11,449 nt of DNA from Bacteroidia bacterium (GTDB lineage Bacteria > Bacteroidota > Bacteroidia > Bacteroidales > Prolixibacteraceae): contig JANYJT010000210.1 of assembly GCA_025358395.1 (NCBI GenBank), positions 1-11,449 on the forward strand, in the 5' to 3' direction. Each line of letters starts with the position of its first letter. The first letter of the stretch is position 1. Under the pieces are notes generated by a model. The model worked only from the letters and a program-made list of their open reading frames with translations. It made no database searches and was not told the origin of the DNA. The translations under genes and the position numbers were made by a program. Of this stretch, positions 1-7,889 are shown piece after piece.

Positions 1-1923
1 ATTTTTCAGGTGCAATTTCCCCATTTCCGGGAGGGCGATGGTGTCTCCAAAATCTGCTCGGTACCACACCCCTGAACGGTTGTATTCAGGAGTTTGGGTT
101 TCTGGATTGAGCCTGGCGGGAATGCCGAAAGTACGGCAGGCTGCCACGAAGAAGATATCCCTCGATAGGGGATCGGCTACTCTAAGGTTGTACACTCCAA
201 TGGGCGTAAGGGGTGCCCTAGAGTGTTTGTTGGCATCTACGTCAACGCGAATGTTCGTTTTGATCCATTTTATTAGAATCGTCATATCATTTTGAGTTGA
301 AACAGCCATTTCCCTGCCAAGATTTTTGAGGAGAAAATTGCGCCATGGAGATAGAATTTCAAGATCAACGCGTGGGGATAACACGTATTTATCAAATAGT
401 TCAGTTTCTTTTGATGATGGGTTCCCCACTCCCAGGGTACCGGTCAGATGATCAGCTAATACGGATGATTTTGTATCGCTCAAATCTTTGTCAGAGACAT
501 TAGAGACGAGCCTAAGGAGCATTTTACTGTTTATTGCATGAGGATTTTCAAAGTATTTGATCATCTCATTCCAGTTGCCATAACTCAACCGGAAAACCTT
601 CATTAAAGTGTCTGCTGAAAGTTGGTGATCACCGGCAAATGACCGAATCCAAATGGAATCTTTGAAAGTAGCCATATAACTGTTTCGGATAGAGTCTTCC
701 TGAGACAAACGTTTATCATTGATTTTCTTTTGTGCATCACTAGCGGGAACTATATTTCTGCTTGTTTTTGGCGGAACCAGATCAAGGTTTTGCGTAAAGT
801 CGACTATTCCCTTGTTGTCCAAAACCAAAGAAAGCGTGTCGGTTGATGCAACATTGAGTTTTTTGAAGGCATAATTCCCATCTTTGGAGACCCAAATTAG
901 TAAATCGCCCAATCCGGTCGTAAAAGATGCAATTCCATTGCTGTTGGTGGGTATGGTTGCAAGTGGATAAAATTCGGCATAATTGTAGAGCTTGAATTCT
1001 ACTTTTGCACCCACAGCGGCAGTCCCATCGCTGTTGTTCACTTTAATTGTTACTTTTTTAGTGACCGCGTAATTGGCTGTGAGGTTAAGTTCGGAAAATC
1101 GATCTTCGGCATCGAGCACCTCCTCAGTTCCAAAATAGCGACCATACGTTCGGGTATGGATGAGCATTGTTCGCTGAGATGGCTCGCTGAACCATCCTCT
1201 GTCGAGATCTGTATCGGGTTCGCATGCCCCCATAAAATGCCATTTCCCATCTATCCAGGCTTCCACCCAGGCATGGTTATCATCAGTGTGTGCCCATCTT
1301 GGTGTATAGACTTGCCTTGCCGGAATACCGGCTGTACGCAAGGAGGCAACAGTAAAAGTAGATTCTTCCCCACATCGTCCGAAAGTCTTGCTAATGGTAC
1401 TCATTGGTGCACTGGTTCTGGAATCGGTTCCACGGTAGTTAACTTTCTCGTGGCACCAATGGTTGATTTCGAGAGCAGCCTCCTTCATGGTTAAGCCACT
1501 GATTCTGGCTTTTATTTCTGGATAATAAACCAAACGAAAGGAATCGATATTTTCATTGTTTACTCTCGGCGGTAAGACAAAGTGAAGAAATTCCTCCTCC
1601 GGGATGGTGCGACCCCAGGTCATCTCCTCTCTGACACGAAGGCTTTGTCTCACGTTGGCCAGCATAAATTCACCCGTATAGTCGGCCAAATCGCTCAATG
1701 GCATATAGGCATAAAGAAATTTTATAGCCTGAATTTCATTTTGTGAAGCTGTCTTCTCCAAAATTCCCCAGATTGGAATCTGAGCATTTGAGGTAAGCTT
1801 CTTTTGAATGGTCAGCATTCTCTCAATGTCGTTTATTCTGCCGGGCATACGTATTAGGGCCTTTTCGTGGCTGCATGCGGACAATATCCCTAAAAACAGC
1901 AGGCAAAAGAATAATTTCTTCAT
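1..1923 (-). CDS. Transglutaminase-like lipoprotein with tandem core domains (C-terminus cut by window edge)
   Basis: I translated this frame by hand: 641 codons are open from the ATG at 1923 to base 1 without a stop, so the C-terminus lies outside the window. The N-terminus is a lipoprotein signal: Lys-Lys, a hydrophobic stretch, then a lipobox LSAC with Cys17. No acidic surface-export motif follows Cys17, so a periplasm-facing anchor is likely. The transglutaminase-like core contains GRCGEE with the expected nucleophile Cys184 and NHAWVEAW with His217. Where many family members have the third catalytic Asp (about residue 232) there is Gly in GACEP; Glu235 or Asp237 may substitute. A beta-sandwich-like middle follows (about 280-370). 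A second copy of the core appears near 584-604, sharing RT-x-GIPAR, but the Cys position is Pro585, so it is probably non-catalytic. Family members are cysteine-protease-like or peptide-binding enzymes; the substrate is unknown. The DUF5916 gene lies 115 bp upstream on the same strand. Confidence 0.85.
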   Translation of the reverse strand, partial: MKKLFFCLLFLGILSACSHEKALIRMPGRINDIERMLTIQKKLTSNAQIPIWGILEKTASQNEIQAIKFLYAYMPLSDLADYTGEFMLANVRQSLRVREEMTWGRTIPEEEFLHFVLPPRVNNENIDSFRLVYYPEIKARISGLTMKEAALEINHWCHEKVNYRGTDSRTSAPMSTISKTFGRCGEESTFTVASLRTAGIPARQVYTPRWAHTDDNHAWVEAWIDGKWHFMGACEPDTDLDRGWFSEPSQRTMLIHTRTYGRYFGTEEVLDAEDRFSELNLTANYAVTKKVTIKVNNSDGTAAVGAKVEFKLYNYAEFYPLATIPTNSNGIASFTTGLGDLLIWVSKDGNYAFKKLNVASTDTLSLVLDNKGIVDFTQNLDLVPPKTSRNIVPASDAQKKINDKRLSQEDSIRNSYMATFKDSIWIRSFAGDHQLSADTLMKVFRLSYGNWNEMIKYFENPHAINSKMLLRLVSNVSDKDLSDTKSSVLADHLTGTLGVGNPSSKETELFDKYVLSPRVDLEILSPWRNFLLKNLGREMAVSTQNDMTILIKWIKTNIRVDVDANKHSRAPLTPIGVYNLRVADPLSRDIFFVAACRTFGIPARLNPETQTPEYNRSGVWYRADFGDTIALPEMGKLHLKN

Positions 1924-1953
1924 GGAAATATTTTTTTGAATGATAGTGTTGCT

Positions 1954-1961
1954 CAAATTTA
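1954..1961 (-). promoter_or_regulatory. Possible -7 promoter element of the transglutaminase gene
   Basis: Read on the minus strand this is TAAATTTG, an exact match to the Bacteroidota -7 consensus TAnnTTTG, ending 30 bases before the ATG at 1923. That would give a leader of roughly 20-25 nucleotides. No clear TTG-type -33 element is visible at the usual distance, and the DNA is AT-rich, so a chance match is possible. If real, the gene can be transcribed separately from the DUF5916 gene upstream. Confidence 0.4.
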
Positions 1962-2038
1962 ATGGATATTTTGACCTGTAAGAAATGAATGGGAATGAAT
2001 CGACGAAACAGTAGTACAGATATTCAGATCTAACAATC

Positions 2039-4258
2039 CTAATTGAACCAGTAAGTCATTTTTAGAACCAGCGCGCGGTTTTTCACATTTCTATTTTCAG
2101 GAAAATAGTTGTCTGTATAAACCAAAAAAATATCTGAAACGGGTTTGTAACGCCATTGGAATCTGGCATTGATGTTGATATTATCTGCTTGTTTGTTGTA
2201 TTGGACGTATGTGGTGAAGAACAATTTGTTGGTAAATGTCACGTCTAGTTTTGGCCCTATCATCCAAAATCCTGTCCGGTTCCATGGTGAGGGCAGGATT
2301 AGTTCATTGTAGCTGTATAAAACCGAGATATAACCATAAGGTTGAAGCCGATAATTTAATGCACCCTGAACAAACCATCTGTTGCCATTGAAATAGCCAC
2401 CATAACCCATCGACAGATCATACTTAAAGGGTTTTCTGTTGTCAGAATTAAATAAGATTGATGCGTCATTCCAATGGTAACTGGTACCTGTTTGAAGAAA
2501 GCTTAAACCCTTGTTGGTAGGATCAAAATTCTGACGTAAAAGAACATACCAATAGTTGGTTTTGAATTCAAGATGTATCCGGTTTTTAAAATTGACAAAG
2601 TAATCAAAACCAATATTCCTGTCAGACAGTTTGAAATTTCCGGGTAGAAAATAATTGTCGTTTTCTGCATAAAAACCATGGTTTTCAACTGATCCTTTCT
2701 GTGGATAGAATTTGAATGTTGCCTTCGGATCAATCCGCATAAAATCAGACCGTGGCGCATATCCTGTTTCGGCATTATAATCCTTTCCGACATATAGTTG
2801 TGTCAACTCAAGAAGATAGGCTTTACGCGAGTATATTAAATTCAATCCCTGACTAAATTCTTCTTTTGAGTTGGCTTTTGGGCTAAAGGATTTCTGACCG
2901 AATAATTTTGCATTCCAGAAATTGTTGCTGCTGGCCAGGTTGTACTCGAGTCCGGCAACACGGTTGTAGCTGTTTCCAGTCCAGGATTCCGGAATATTGA
3001 GCTGTTGTTTGTTGACAAAGATGACACCAATGTTTGACCTGGAAAAAACCTTCTTCTGCACTGAGGCAACGAAAAAATTTCTGGAGAGATAATCACCTTC
3101 AATACCGGTTTGCATATCCATCATTCCAATGCGCCAATCGTTTCCCAGTCTTCCACTGAGCCGTACTCCGGCATTGACAGGGGCATCCAGACCGATTCGT
3201 CTCGAAAAAAAAGGTCTTACACCAGAGGCCCCAAAGTTGCTGAAGAGGTCGCTGTTCTCAAGAAAAAATTGTCTCTTTTCAGGGAAATACAGCTCGAATC
3301 GTTCCAGATTCGTCACCTGGTCATCGACTTCTGCCTGGGAAAAATCCGGATTGTAGGTTAAGTCAAGGTTTAGCGAACTTGTTAAGCCCAGTTTGGCATC
3401 CATGCCAAAATCTTTCCTGAAAATGGTTTGTTCCTGTTTTTCGAAATTTCGGGAGGCACTTCCATAAAGGTATGGGATCAGGGAGAGCTTTAAACCGGAT
3501 TTGGGAGGAGGCGTTTTCCAAAGTACCTGTCCTGCATAGGCCAAAGAGGCTGTTGGAAATTGACGCGGAACAGGTGCCCATGCAGATTTCTCGTTTAGCT
3601 TAAGGTCCAACCTCGAAAACTGAATGTTCCAATGGTTCGAACCGCTTTTGTAACGAACAGATTTAAACGGGATTCGGAATTCTGCGGTCCACTTGTCCGG
3701 ATAGTTCTTTGTTTTGACCTCCCACTTGCTGTCCCACGCCATGTTGGATGCGGCCCCACCGCTCATGGTACCGTCCCACATTGCTCCGGCAGCATTCACG
3801 CCAAAAGAGTAACCGGTTGTCTGGTCATTGAATGGATCAATGAATACCAGAAAATTGTCATTGTTGGCAAAGGTAAAATCTCTTCGCAGGGATTCTACCG
3901 GGCGTTTTCCGGGAAGGGTATCATAAAAAATCAAAGCCAGGTAGAAAGCCTTCTCATCATAAAGCATCTTTACCTCTGATTTTGCAACGCAATGCCCGGT
4001 ATCATAGGGTAAAACCATGTACCAATCGGTTGCTGACTCAGCCTTCAGCCAATCCTTTTCATCGATGATTCCATCAAGTTTAATCTGTTCAGAAGCCTTG
4101 GAAGCATGAATCTTGTAATTGAAATTGATGCTCTTTTTAATCAATAAACTGTCTTTCCCTTCGACTTGAAAAATTTTAATAAAAGAATTTTCAGCATGCA
4201 AAATGTTCTGAAAAACGAAGAGTAGGATGAATGAAATACGGAAATATTTGTTCAGCAT
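2039..4258 (-). CDS. DUF5916 outer-membrane beta-barrel protein with CBM9-like N-terminal domain
   Basis: The 739-residue protein starts with a signal peptide (about 1-22, ending near HAE). Residues about 56-225 resemble the carbohydrate-binding CBM9-like fold: IKLDGIIDEKDW at 59-70 is the typical entry motif and the W/F-rich strands fit. From about 255 to the C-terminus the sequence alternates polar and aromatic residues as in an outer-membrane beta-barrel, ending in LKMTYWFN. The DUF5916 signature is clear: NPDF at 303-306 and FPEKRQFFLE at 325-334, followed by a PFFSRRIGL motif near 349-357. Length and domain order are usual for the family. Members are common in Bacteroidota and are thought to sit in the outer membrane; their substrate is not established, and binding of a sugar or peptide by the CBM9-like part is inference. 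A strong hairpin lies just upstream, so the gene probably has its own promoter very close to the start. No Shine-Dalgarno is seen. Confidence 0.88.
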   Translation of the reverse strand: MLNKYFRISFILLFVFQNILHAENSFIKIFQVEGKDSLLIKKSINFNYKIHASKASEQIKLDGIIDEKDWLKAESATDWYMVLPYDTGHCVAKSEVKMLYDEKAFYLALIFYDTLPGKRPVESLRRDFTFANNDNFLVFIDPFNDQTTGYSFGVNAAGAMWDGTMSGGAASNMAWDSKWEVKTKNYPDKWTAEFRIPFKSVRYKSGSNHWNIQFSRLDLKLNEKSAWAPVPRQFPTASLAYAGQVLWKTPPPKSGLKLSLIPYLYGSASRNFEKQEQTIFRKDFGMDAKLGLTSSLNLDLTYNPDFSQAEVDDQVTNLERFELYFPEKRQFFLENSDLFSNFGASGVRPFFSRRIGLDAPVNAGVRLSGRLGNDWRIGMMDMQTGIEGDYLSRNFFVASVQKKVFSRSNIGVIFVNKQQLNIPESWTGNSYNRVAGLEYNLASSNNFWNAKLFGQKSFSPKANSKEEFSQGLNLIYSRKAYLLELTQLYVGKDYNAETGYAPRSDFMRIDPKATFKFYPQKGSVENHGFYAENDNYFLPGNFKLSDRNIGFDYFVNFKNRIHLEFKTNYWYVLLRQNFDPTNKGLSFLQTGTSYHWNDASILFNSDNRKPFKYDLSMGYGGYFNGNRWFVQGALNYRLQPYGYISVLYSYNELILPSPWNRTGFWMIGPKLDVTFTNKLFFTTYVQYNKQADNININARFQWRYKPVSDIFLVYTDNYFPENRNVKNRALVLKMTYWFN

Positions 4259-4286
4259 AGTTTGGATTTCAGGCTACGAATTTACA

Positions 4287-4336
4287 AAAATGTTCGTGCC
4301 TGAGAGGTAAGGGATACGCTCAGGCACGAACATTTT
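4287..4336. terminator. Perfect 18-bp inverted repeat, probable bidirectional intrinsic terminator
   Basis: The arms 4287-4304 and 4319-4336 are perfect reverse complements over 18 bp, with a 14-nt loop. The core of the stem is GC-rich (TTCGTGCCTGAG). Its base is A-tract on the left and T-tract on the right, so on either strand the RNA hairpin ends in a U-run, as in intrinsic terminators. It lies about 128 bp downstream of the small minus-strand ORF ending at 4465 and 28 bp before the DUF5916 start codon, so on the minus strand it would stop read-through into that gene. Alternatives are an attenuator in the DUF5916 leader or a protein-binding site. Confidence 0.7.
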
Positions 4337-4464
4337 AGATTTTTGGTATGCAGATTGAAATTTATTCCGATTTCTTTTTAGCTAAATATGATACTGAAAA
4401 TGAAAATGTATTGGCGTTTAATGAATGTTTTCTATTGACTTGAAATTTTTCCGATGTTACTTTC

Positions 4465-4890
4465 TTAGTTTGCCCTGTACATGGAGAGATCTACCACATC
4501 GAAGAAGCAGTTTCTATTGGAAGAATCTTGTTTTTCTTCGGGACTGGAAGAAACCAATATTTCCTCAAGGTCACTTTCTGACATGGTATCTGTTGTTTTA
4601 CTCTTCAGTAGGAACTCAATCATTGGTCTAACCCTGGAAATAAAATTTTCAGGAGTTGTATCCCCGTGGTACAAGTTTAGTGCTTCTGCTTGTAACAATT
4701 TTGTGAAGAGAATTGAATTCATTGCCTTGTTATTTTCTGAAATTTTTACCCGGATACTTTTGGAACATCCAGACCCACATATGTGGTTAAAAATATGTTG
4801 AACCTCTCCTGAAAATGGTAGGCACCCGGGAGATTCCAAGTAGTATTTAGGCTGATTTATTTGTAGGGGAAATACCGACAAAGCCAACAA
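4465..4890 (-). CDS. Unrecognised small Cys/His-containing ORF, start uncertain
   Basis: I do not recognise this protein. The frame gives 141 residues from a TTG at 4890 and stays open upstream to a stop at 4945-4947, with no ATG in the extension. The first ATG in frame is at 4722 and would give only 85 residues. The N-terminal part has Cys23, His32, His36, Cys38 and Cys42, spaced H-x3-H-x-C-x3-C, which could bind a metal. The middle (about 57-95) looks helical and amphipathic, and an acidic Ser/Glu-rich tail (about 102-122) precedes the C-terminus. There is no signal peptide. A near-consensus -7 element (TAAGTTTC on the minus strand) lies at 4940-4947. It stands alone, divergent from the carboxypeptidase gene. 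An overlapping plus-strand frame (4481-4801) looks less protein-like. It could equally be a decayed fragment or chance open frame. Confidence 0.4.
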   Translation of the reverse strand: MLALSVFPLQINQPKYYLESPGCLPFSGEVQHIFNHICGSGCSKSIRVKISENNKAMNSILFTKLLQAEALNLYHGDTTPENFISRVRPMIEFLLKSKTTDTMSESDLEEILVSSSPEEKQDSSNRNCFFDVVDLSMYRAN

Positions 4891-4985
4891 GTCAGGATCG
4901 AATGGATATTTCTGAAATTGAGTGCATTTTGCTATATTCGAAACTTAGAAAGTCTGCCATTTGACTTCTCTTCAAGACTATACCA

Positions 4986-7754
4986 ATGAACTTTAAAATT
5001 CTATCAGGATTGTTATTTTTGATTTTATTAACCATGTTTTCTTTGGCTCAAACCATACCATCGCCAAAACAACATTTTGGGTTTTCGATAGGTGAGAACT
5101 ACAAACTGGCCAACTATGCTCAGACTGAGGCTTATTTTAAAAAGATAGCATCCATTTCCGACCGTGTCAGTCTTGTCAATATGGGACTCACGGAGGAAGG
5201 GCGAACTCAGTACATGATGGTAGTATCTTCTCCCGAAAACTTAAAGAAAATTGACAGATACAAGGAAATTGCTCAAAAAATGGCCCGTGCGGAATTGCTG
5301 ACGGACCAACAAGCAAGGGATTTAGCAGCCGAAGGCAAAGCCGTTGTCTGGATTGACGGCGGACTTCATGCCACCGAAACAGTTGGTACACACCAGCTAA
5401 TTGAGACACTCTGGCAACTTGTTAGCCGAAATGACCCTGAAACATTACGGATTTTGGATGAAGTTATCGTCCTTTTGGTTCATGCCAATCCAGACGGACA
5501 GGAGCTGGTTTCAAACTGGTACATGAGCAATCCGGACACTTTGAAAAGATCCTATTCACAATTGCCCAGGCTTTATCAAAAATATGCCGGTCACGATAAC
5601 AACAGGGATTTCTACATGATGAACATGAAAGAGACTCAAAACATTGGCAATCAACTTTACCTCGAATGGATGCCTCAGATAATTTACAACCATCACCAAT
5701 CCGGTCCGGCCGGTTCAGTTGTTGCCGGCCCACCTTACCGTGATCCCTTTAATTATCTTTTTAATCCATTGGTTATCTCGGGAATAGATGCATTGGGCGC
5801 TTCCATGATCAACAGATTGATTTCAGAAGGGAAACCTGGGTACACCGAACGCGGTGGTTCCGCATTTTCCACCTGGTACAATGGCGGATTGCGGACAACT
5901 GCCTATTTTCACAACATGATCGGTTTACTGACTGAAATTATTGGAAATCCAACTCCTTCCTCTGTTCCTTTGGTTCCCTCCCGTTTGCTTCCCAGTGGAA
6001 ATACCCCCTATCCGGTGATGCCTCAAAAATGGAATTTCAAAAAATCCATCGATTATTCCATTTCCCTCAACTATGCAGTTCTCGATTATGCTGCACGCAA
6101 CAGGGAACATCTGCTGTACAATATTTATTACATGGGAAAAAGCTCCATTGATGCAGGGAACAGAGATAACTGGACTATTTCTTCCAAGCGTGTTGATGCC
6201 ATCAGTAACGCATCAAAAGCGGATCCAAAAAAGAGCAAGGGCAGTGATACCGTAAGTGTAAGTTCCAGGGAGAGATCTGATACCATTCCGCAAAAATATT
6301 TCAATGTACTCTTTAAAGACTCCATGTTGAGGGATCCCAGAGGATATATACTCCCGGCTAATCAACCAGATTTCCCAACTGCCGTCAAGTTTGTCAATTC
6401 ATTGATTCAGTCCGGAATCAGTGTGTACAAAGCAACAACCTCATTCACAGTTGACGGGAATATTTACCAATCGGGTTCTTTTATTGTGAAGACCAACCAG
6501 GCATTCAGACCGTTTATTCTTGATGTGTTTGAGCCTCAGGATCATCCCAATGATTTTCTGTATCCGGGAGGACCTCCTGTAAAACCTTATGATATAGCGG
6601 GATGGACCCCGGCTTTTTCTATGGGAATTGAGTTTAAGCGTGTCTTGCATGATTTTAAGGGGCCTTTTGAGGTTCTGCCTTACGGTCAGATTCAGTTGCC
6701 ACAAGGAAAATTTGACGGCTCTGCTTCTGTTTCAGGTTATGTACTGGATTCAAGATGTGACCAATCTTTTGTCGCCGTCAATGAGTTACTTCGGGCAGGC
6801 CAGGCGGTTTATCGCTTCAAAAAGGATCCCGGAAGTGCGATCCGGGTAGGAGAAGGATCTTTTTATGTTCCTGCCGGCAATAAGGCAAAAGTTATACTTG
6901 AGAAAGCGTCTAAGGATTTTGGTCTGTCGGTTGGCTTAATCAACCGGCGTCCTGATCATCTGACAGGAAAAATTGCACCGCTGCGAATAGCCCTCTGGGA
7001 CACATATGGTGGTTCTATTTCGGCAGGCTGGATGAGGTGGATCCTGGAAAAGCATCAGTTTCAGTTCCAAACGATCTATGCAAAAGAGATCAATGAGGGC
7101 AACCTGCAAAAGAAATATGATTTGATCCTCTTTGTGAGCGGGGCCATACCCTCCTTGTCAGAAACCGAACAAAGACCTTCGCGGGATACCACTAAAATTA
7201 CGGACATTCCCAAAGAATACAGATATCAGTGGGGGAAAATCACGGCGGATACATCAATTGTCTCGCTGAAAAAATTTCTTGAAAGCGGTGGAACCATTGC
7301 TACAATTGGCAGAAGTACTAATCTTGCCTACCATTTGAAACTTGGAGTTACCAACTCGCTTGTGGAGATGATCAAGGGAAAAGAGATTCCGTTGTCGTCT
7401 GACAAATTTTATATTCCCGGAAGTCTGCTGCGTGTGAGGATTGATTCAACACTTTCTACTGCCTGGGGAATGAATTCCAAGGCAGATCTTTTCTTTGATT
7501 CGAGTCCGGTTTTCAACCTAACGCCGGAGGCAGTTAGCATGGGACTGATAAAACCCATTGCCTGGTTTGATTCTGCTCAGCCATTAAGAAGTGGATGGGC
7601 TTTCGGGCAGGAATATTTACTCAATGGTGTAGCTGCTTTCGAAGCAAAGGTTGGGAAAGGGAAGCTAAGTGCTTTTGGCCCTGAAATCACCTTCCGCGGA
7701 CAGACCTATGGAACATTCAAAATGTTGTTTAACGATTTTTATTCAGGTTATTAG
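4986..7754 (+). CDS. Secreted M14 zinc carboxypeptidase with C-terminal GATase1-like domain
   Basis: The 922-residue protein begins with a signal peptide (about 1-21, ending SLAQ), so it is exported. The M14 peptidase domain spans roughly 35-370. Zinc ligands are His128 and Glu131 in GGLHATE, plus a later His in NHHQSG (most likely His237). GHDNNRD at 202-208 is the substrate-carboxylate-binding NR motif, and Glu317 in LLTEIIG is the expected catalytic general base. All key residues are therefore present and the enzyme should be active, removing C-terminal residues or acting on peptides in the periplasm or outside. From about residue 666 (LRIALWDTYGG) to the end the sequence resembles the GATase1-like domain appended to many Bacteroidota M14 proteins; its nucleophile Cys is absent, so it is probably structural. 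The only Cys in the protein is in DSRCDQ (about 597-602). The start codon fits the signal peptide; no Shine-Dalgarno is visible. The gene is divergent from the small ORF at 4465-4890. Confidence 0.9.
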   Translation: MNFKILSGLLFLILLTMFSLAQTIPSPKQHFGFSIGENYKLANYAQTEAYFKKIASISDRVSLVNMGLTEEGRTQYMMVVSSPENLKKIDRYKEIAQKMARAELLTDQQARDLAAEGKAVVWIDGGLHATETVGTHQLIETLWQLVSRNDPETLRILDEVIVLLVHANPDGQELVSNWYMSNPDTLKRSYSQLPRLYQKYAGHDNNRDFYMMNMKETQNIGNQLYLEWMPQIIYNHHQSGPAGSVVAGPPYRDPFNYLFNPLVISGIDALGASMINRLISEGKPGYTERGGSAFSTWYNGGLRTTAYFHNMIGLLTEIIGNPTPSSVPLVPSRLLPSGNTPYPVMPQKWNFKKSIDYSISLNYAVLDYAARNREHLLYNIYYMGKSSIDAGNRDNWTISSKRVDAISNASKADPKKSKGSDTVSVSSRERSDTIPQKYFNVLFKDSMLRDPRGYILPANQPDFPTAVKFVNSLIQSGISVYKATTSFTVDGNIYQSGSFIVKTNQAFRPFILDVFEPQDHPNDFLYPGGPPVKPYDIAGWTPAFSMGIEFKRVLHDFKGPFEVLPYGQIQLPQGKFDGSASVSGYVLDSRCDQSFVAVNELLRAGQAVYRFKKDPGSAIRVGEGSFYVPAGNKAKVILEKASKDFGLSVGLINRRPDHLTGKIAPLRIALWDTYGGSISAGWMRWILEKHQFQFQTIYAKEINEGNLQKKYDLILFVSGAIPSLSETEQRPSRDTTKITDIPKEYRYQWGKITADTSIVSLKKFLESGGTIATIGRSTNLAYHLKLGVTNSLVEMIKGKEIPLSSDKFYIPGSLLRVRIDSTLSTAWGMNSKADLFFDSSPVFNLTPEAVSMGLIKPIAWFDSAQPLRSGWAFGQEYLLNGVAAFEAKVGKGKLSAFGPEITFRGQTYGTFKMLFNDFYSGY

Positions 7755-7889
7755 CTAAATTTTTAACTAATTTTACCATTCGATATTCATTGACAGTCGA
7801 AGTAGCCACCTGACTATTATCGATTTCAAGGTAGTATTACGACCGACTGCCGGAAGCATACGTAAAAGATACTCTTCAAATGAACTACT

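Noticed and set aside
1156..1494. Plus-strand open frame of 112 codons
   Set aside because: It lies fully antisense to the transglutaminase core, whose conserved GRCGEE and NHAWVEAW motifs prove the minus strand is the coding one.
3632..3979. Plus-strand open frame of 115 codons
   Set aside because: It is antisense to the CBM9-like domain of the DUF5916 protein and has no recognisable motif.
4481..4801. Plus-strand open frame of 106 codons opposite the small minus-strand ORF
   Set aside because: It looks like a shadow: the composition is not convincingly protein-like, there is no clear start signal, and the minus-strand frame is longer and has the nearby -7-like element.
7751..7770. Imperfect AT-rich inverted repeat after the carboxypeptidase stop
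   Set aside because: The stem has a mismatch and is almost all A/T, so it is too weak to call a terminator.
7790..7820. TTGACA and TATTAT resembling an E. coli sigma-70 promoter before the kinase gene
   Set aside because: The spacer is 19 bp and this consensus is not the one used by the main sigma factor of Bacteroidota, so the match is not good support.
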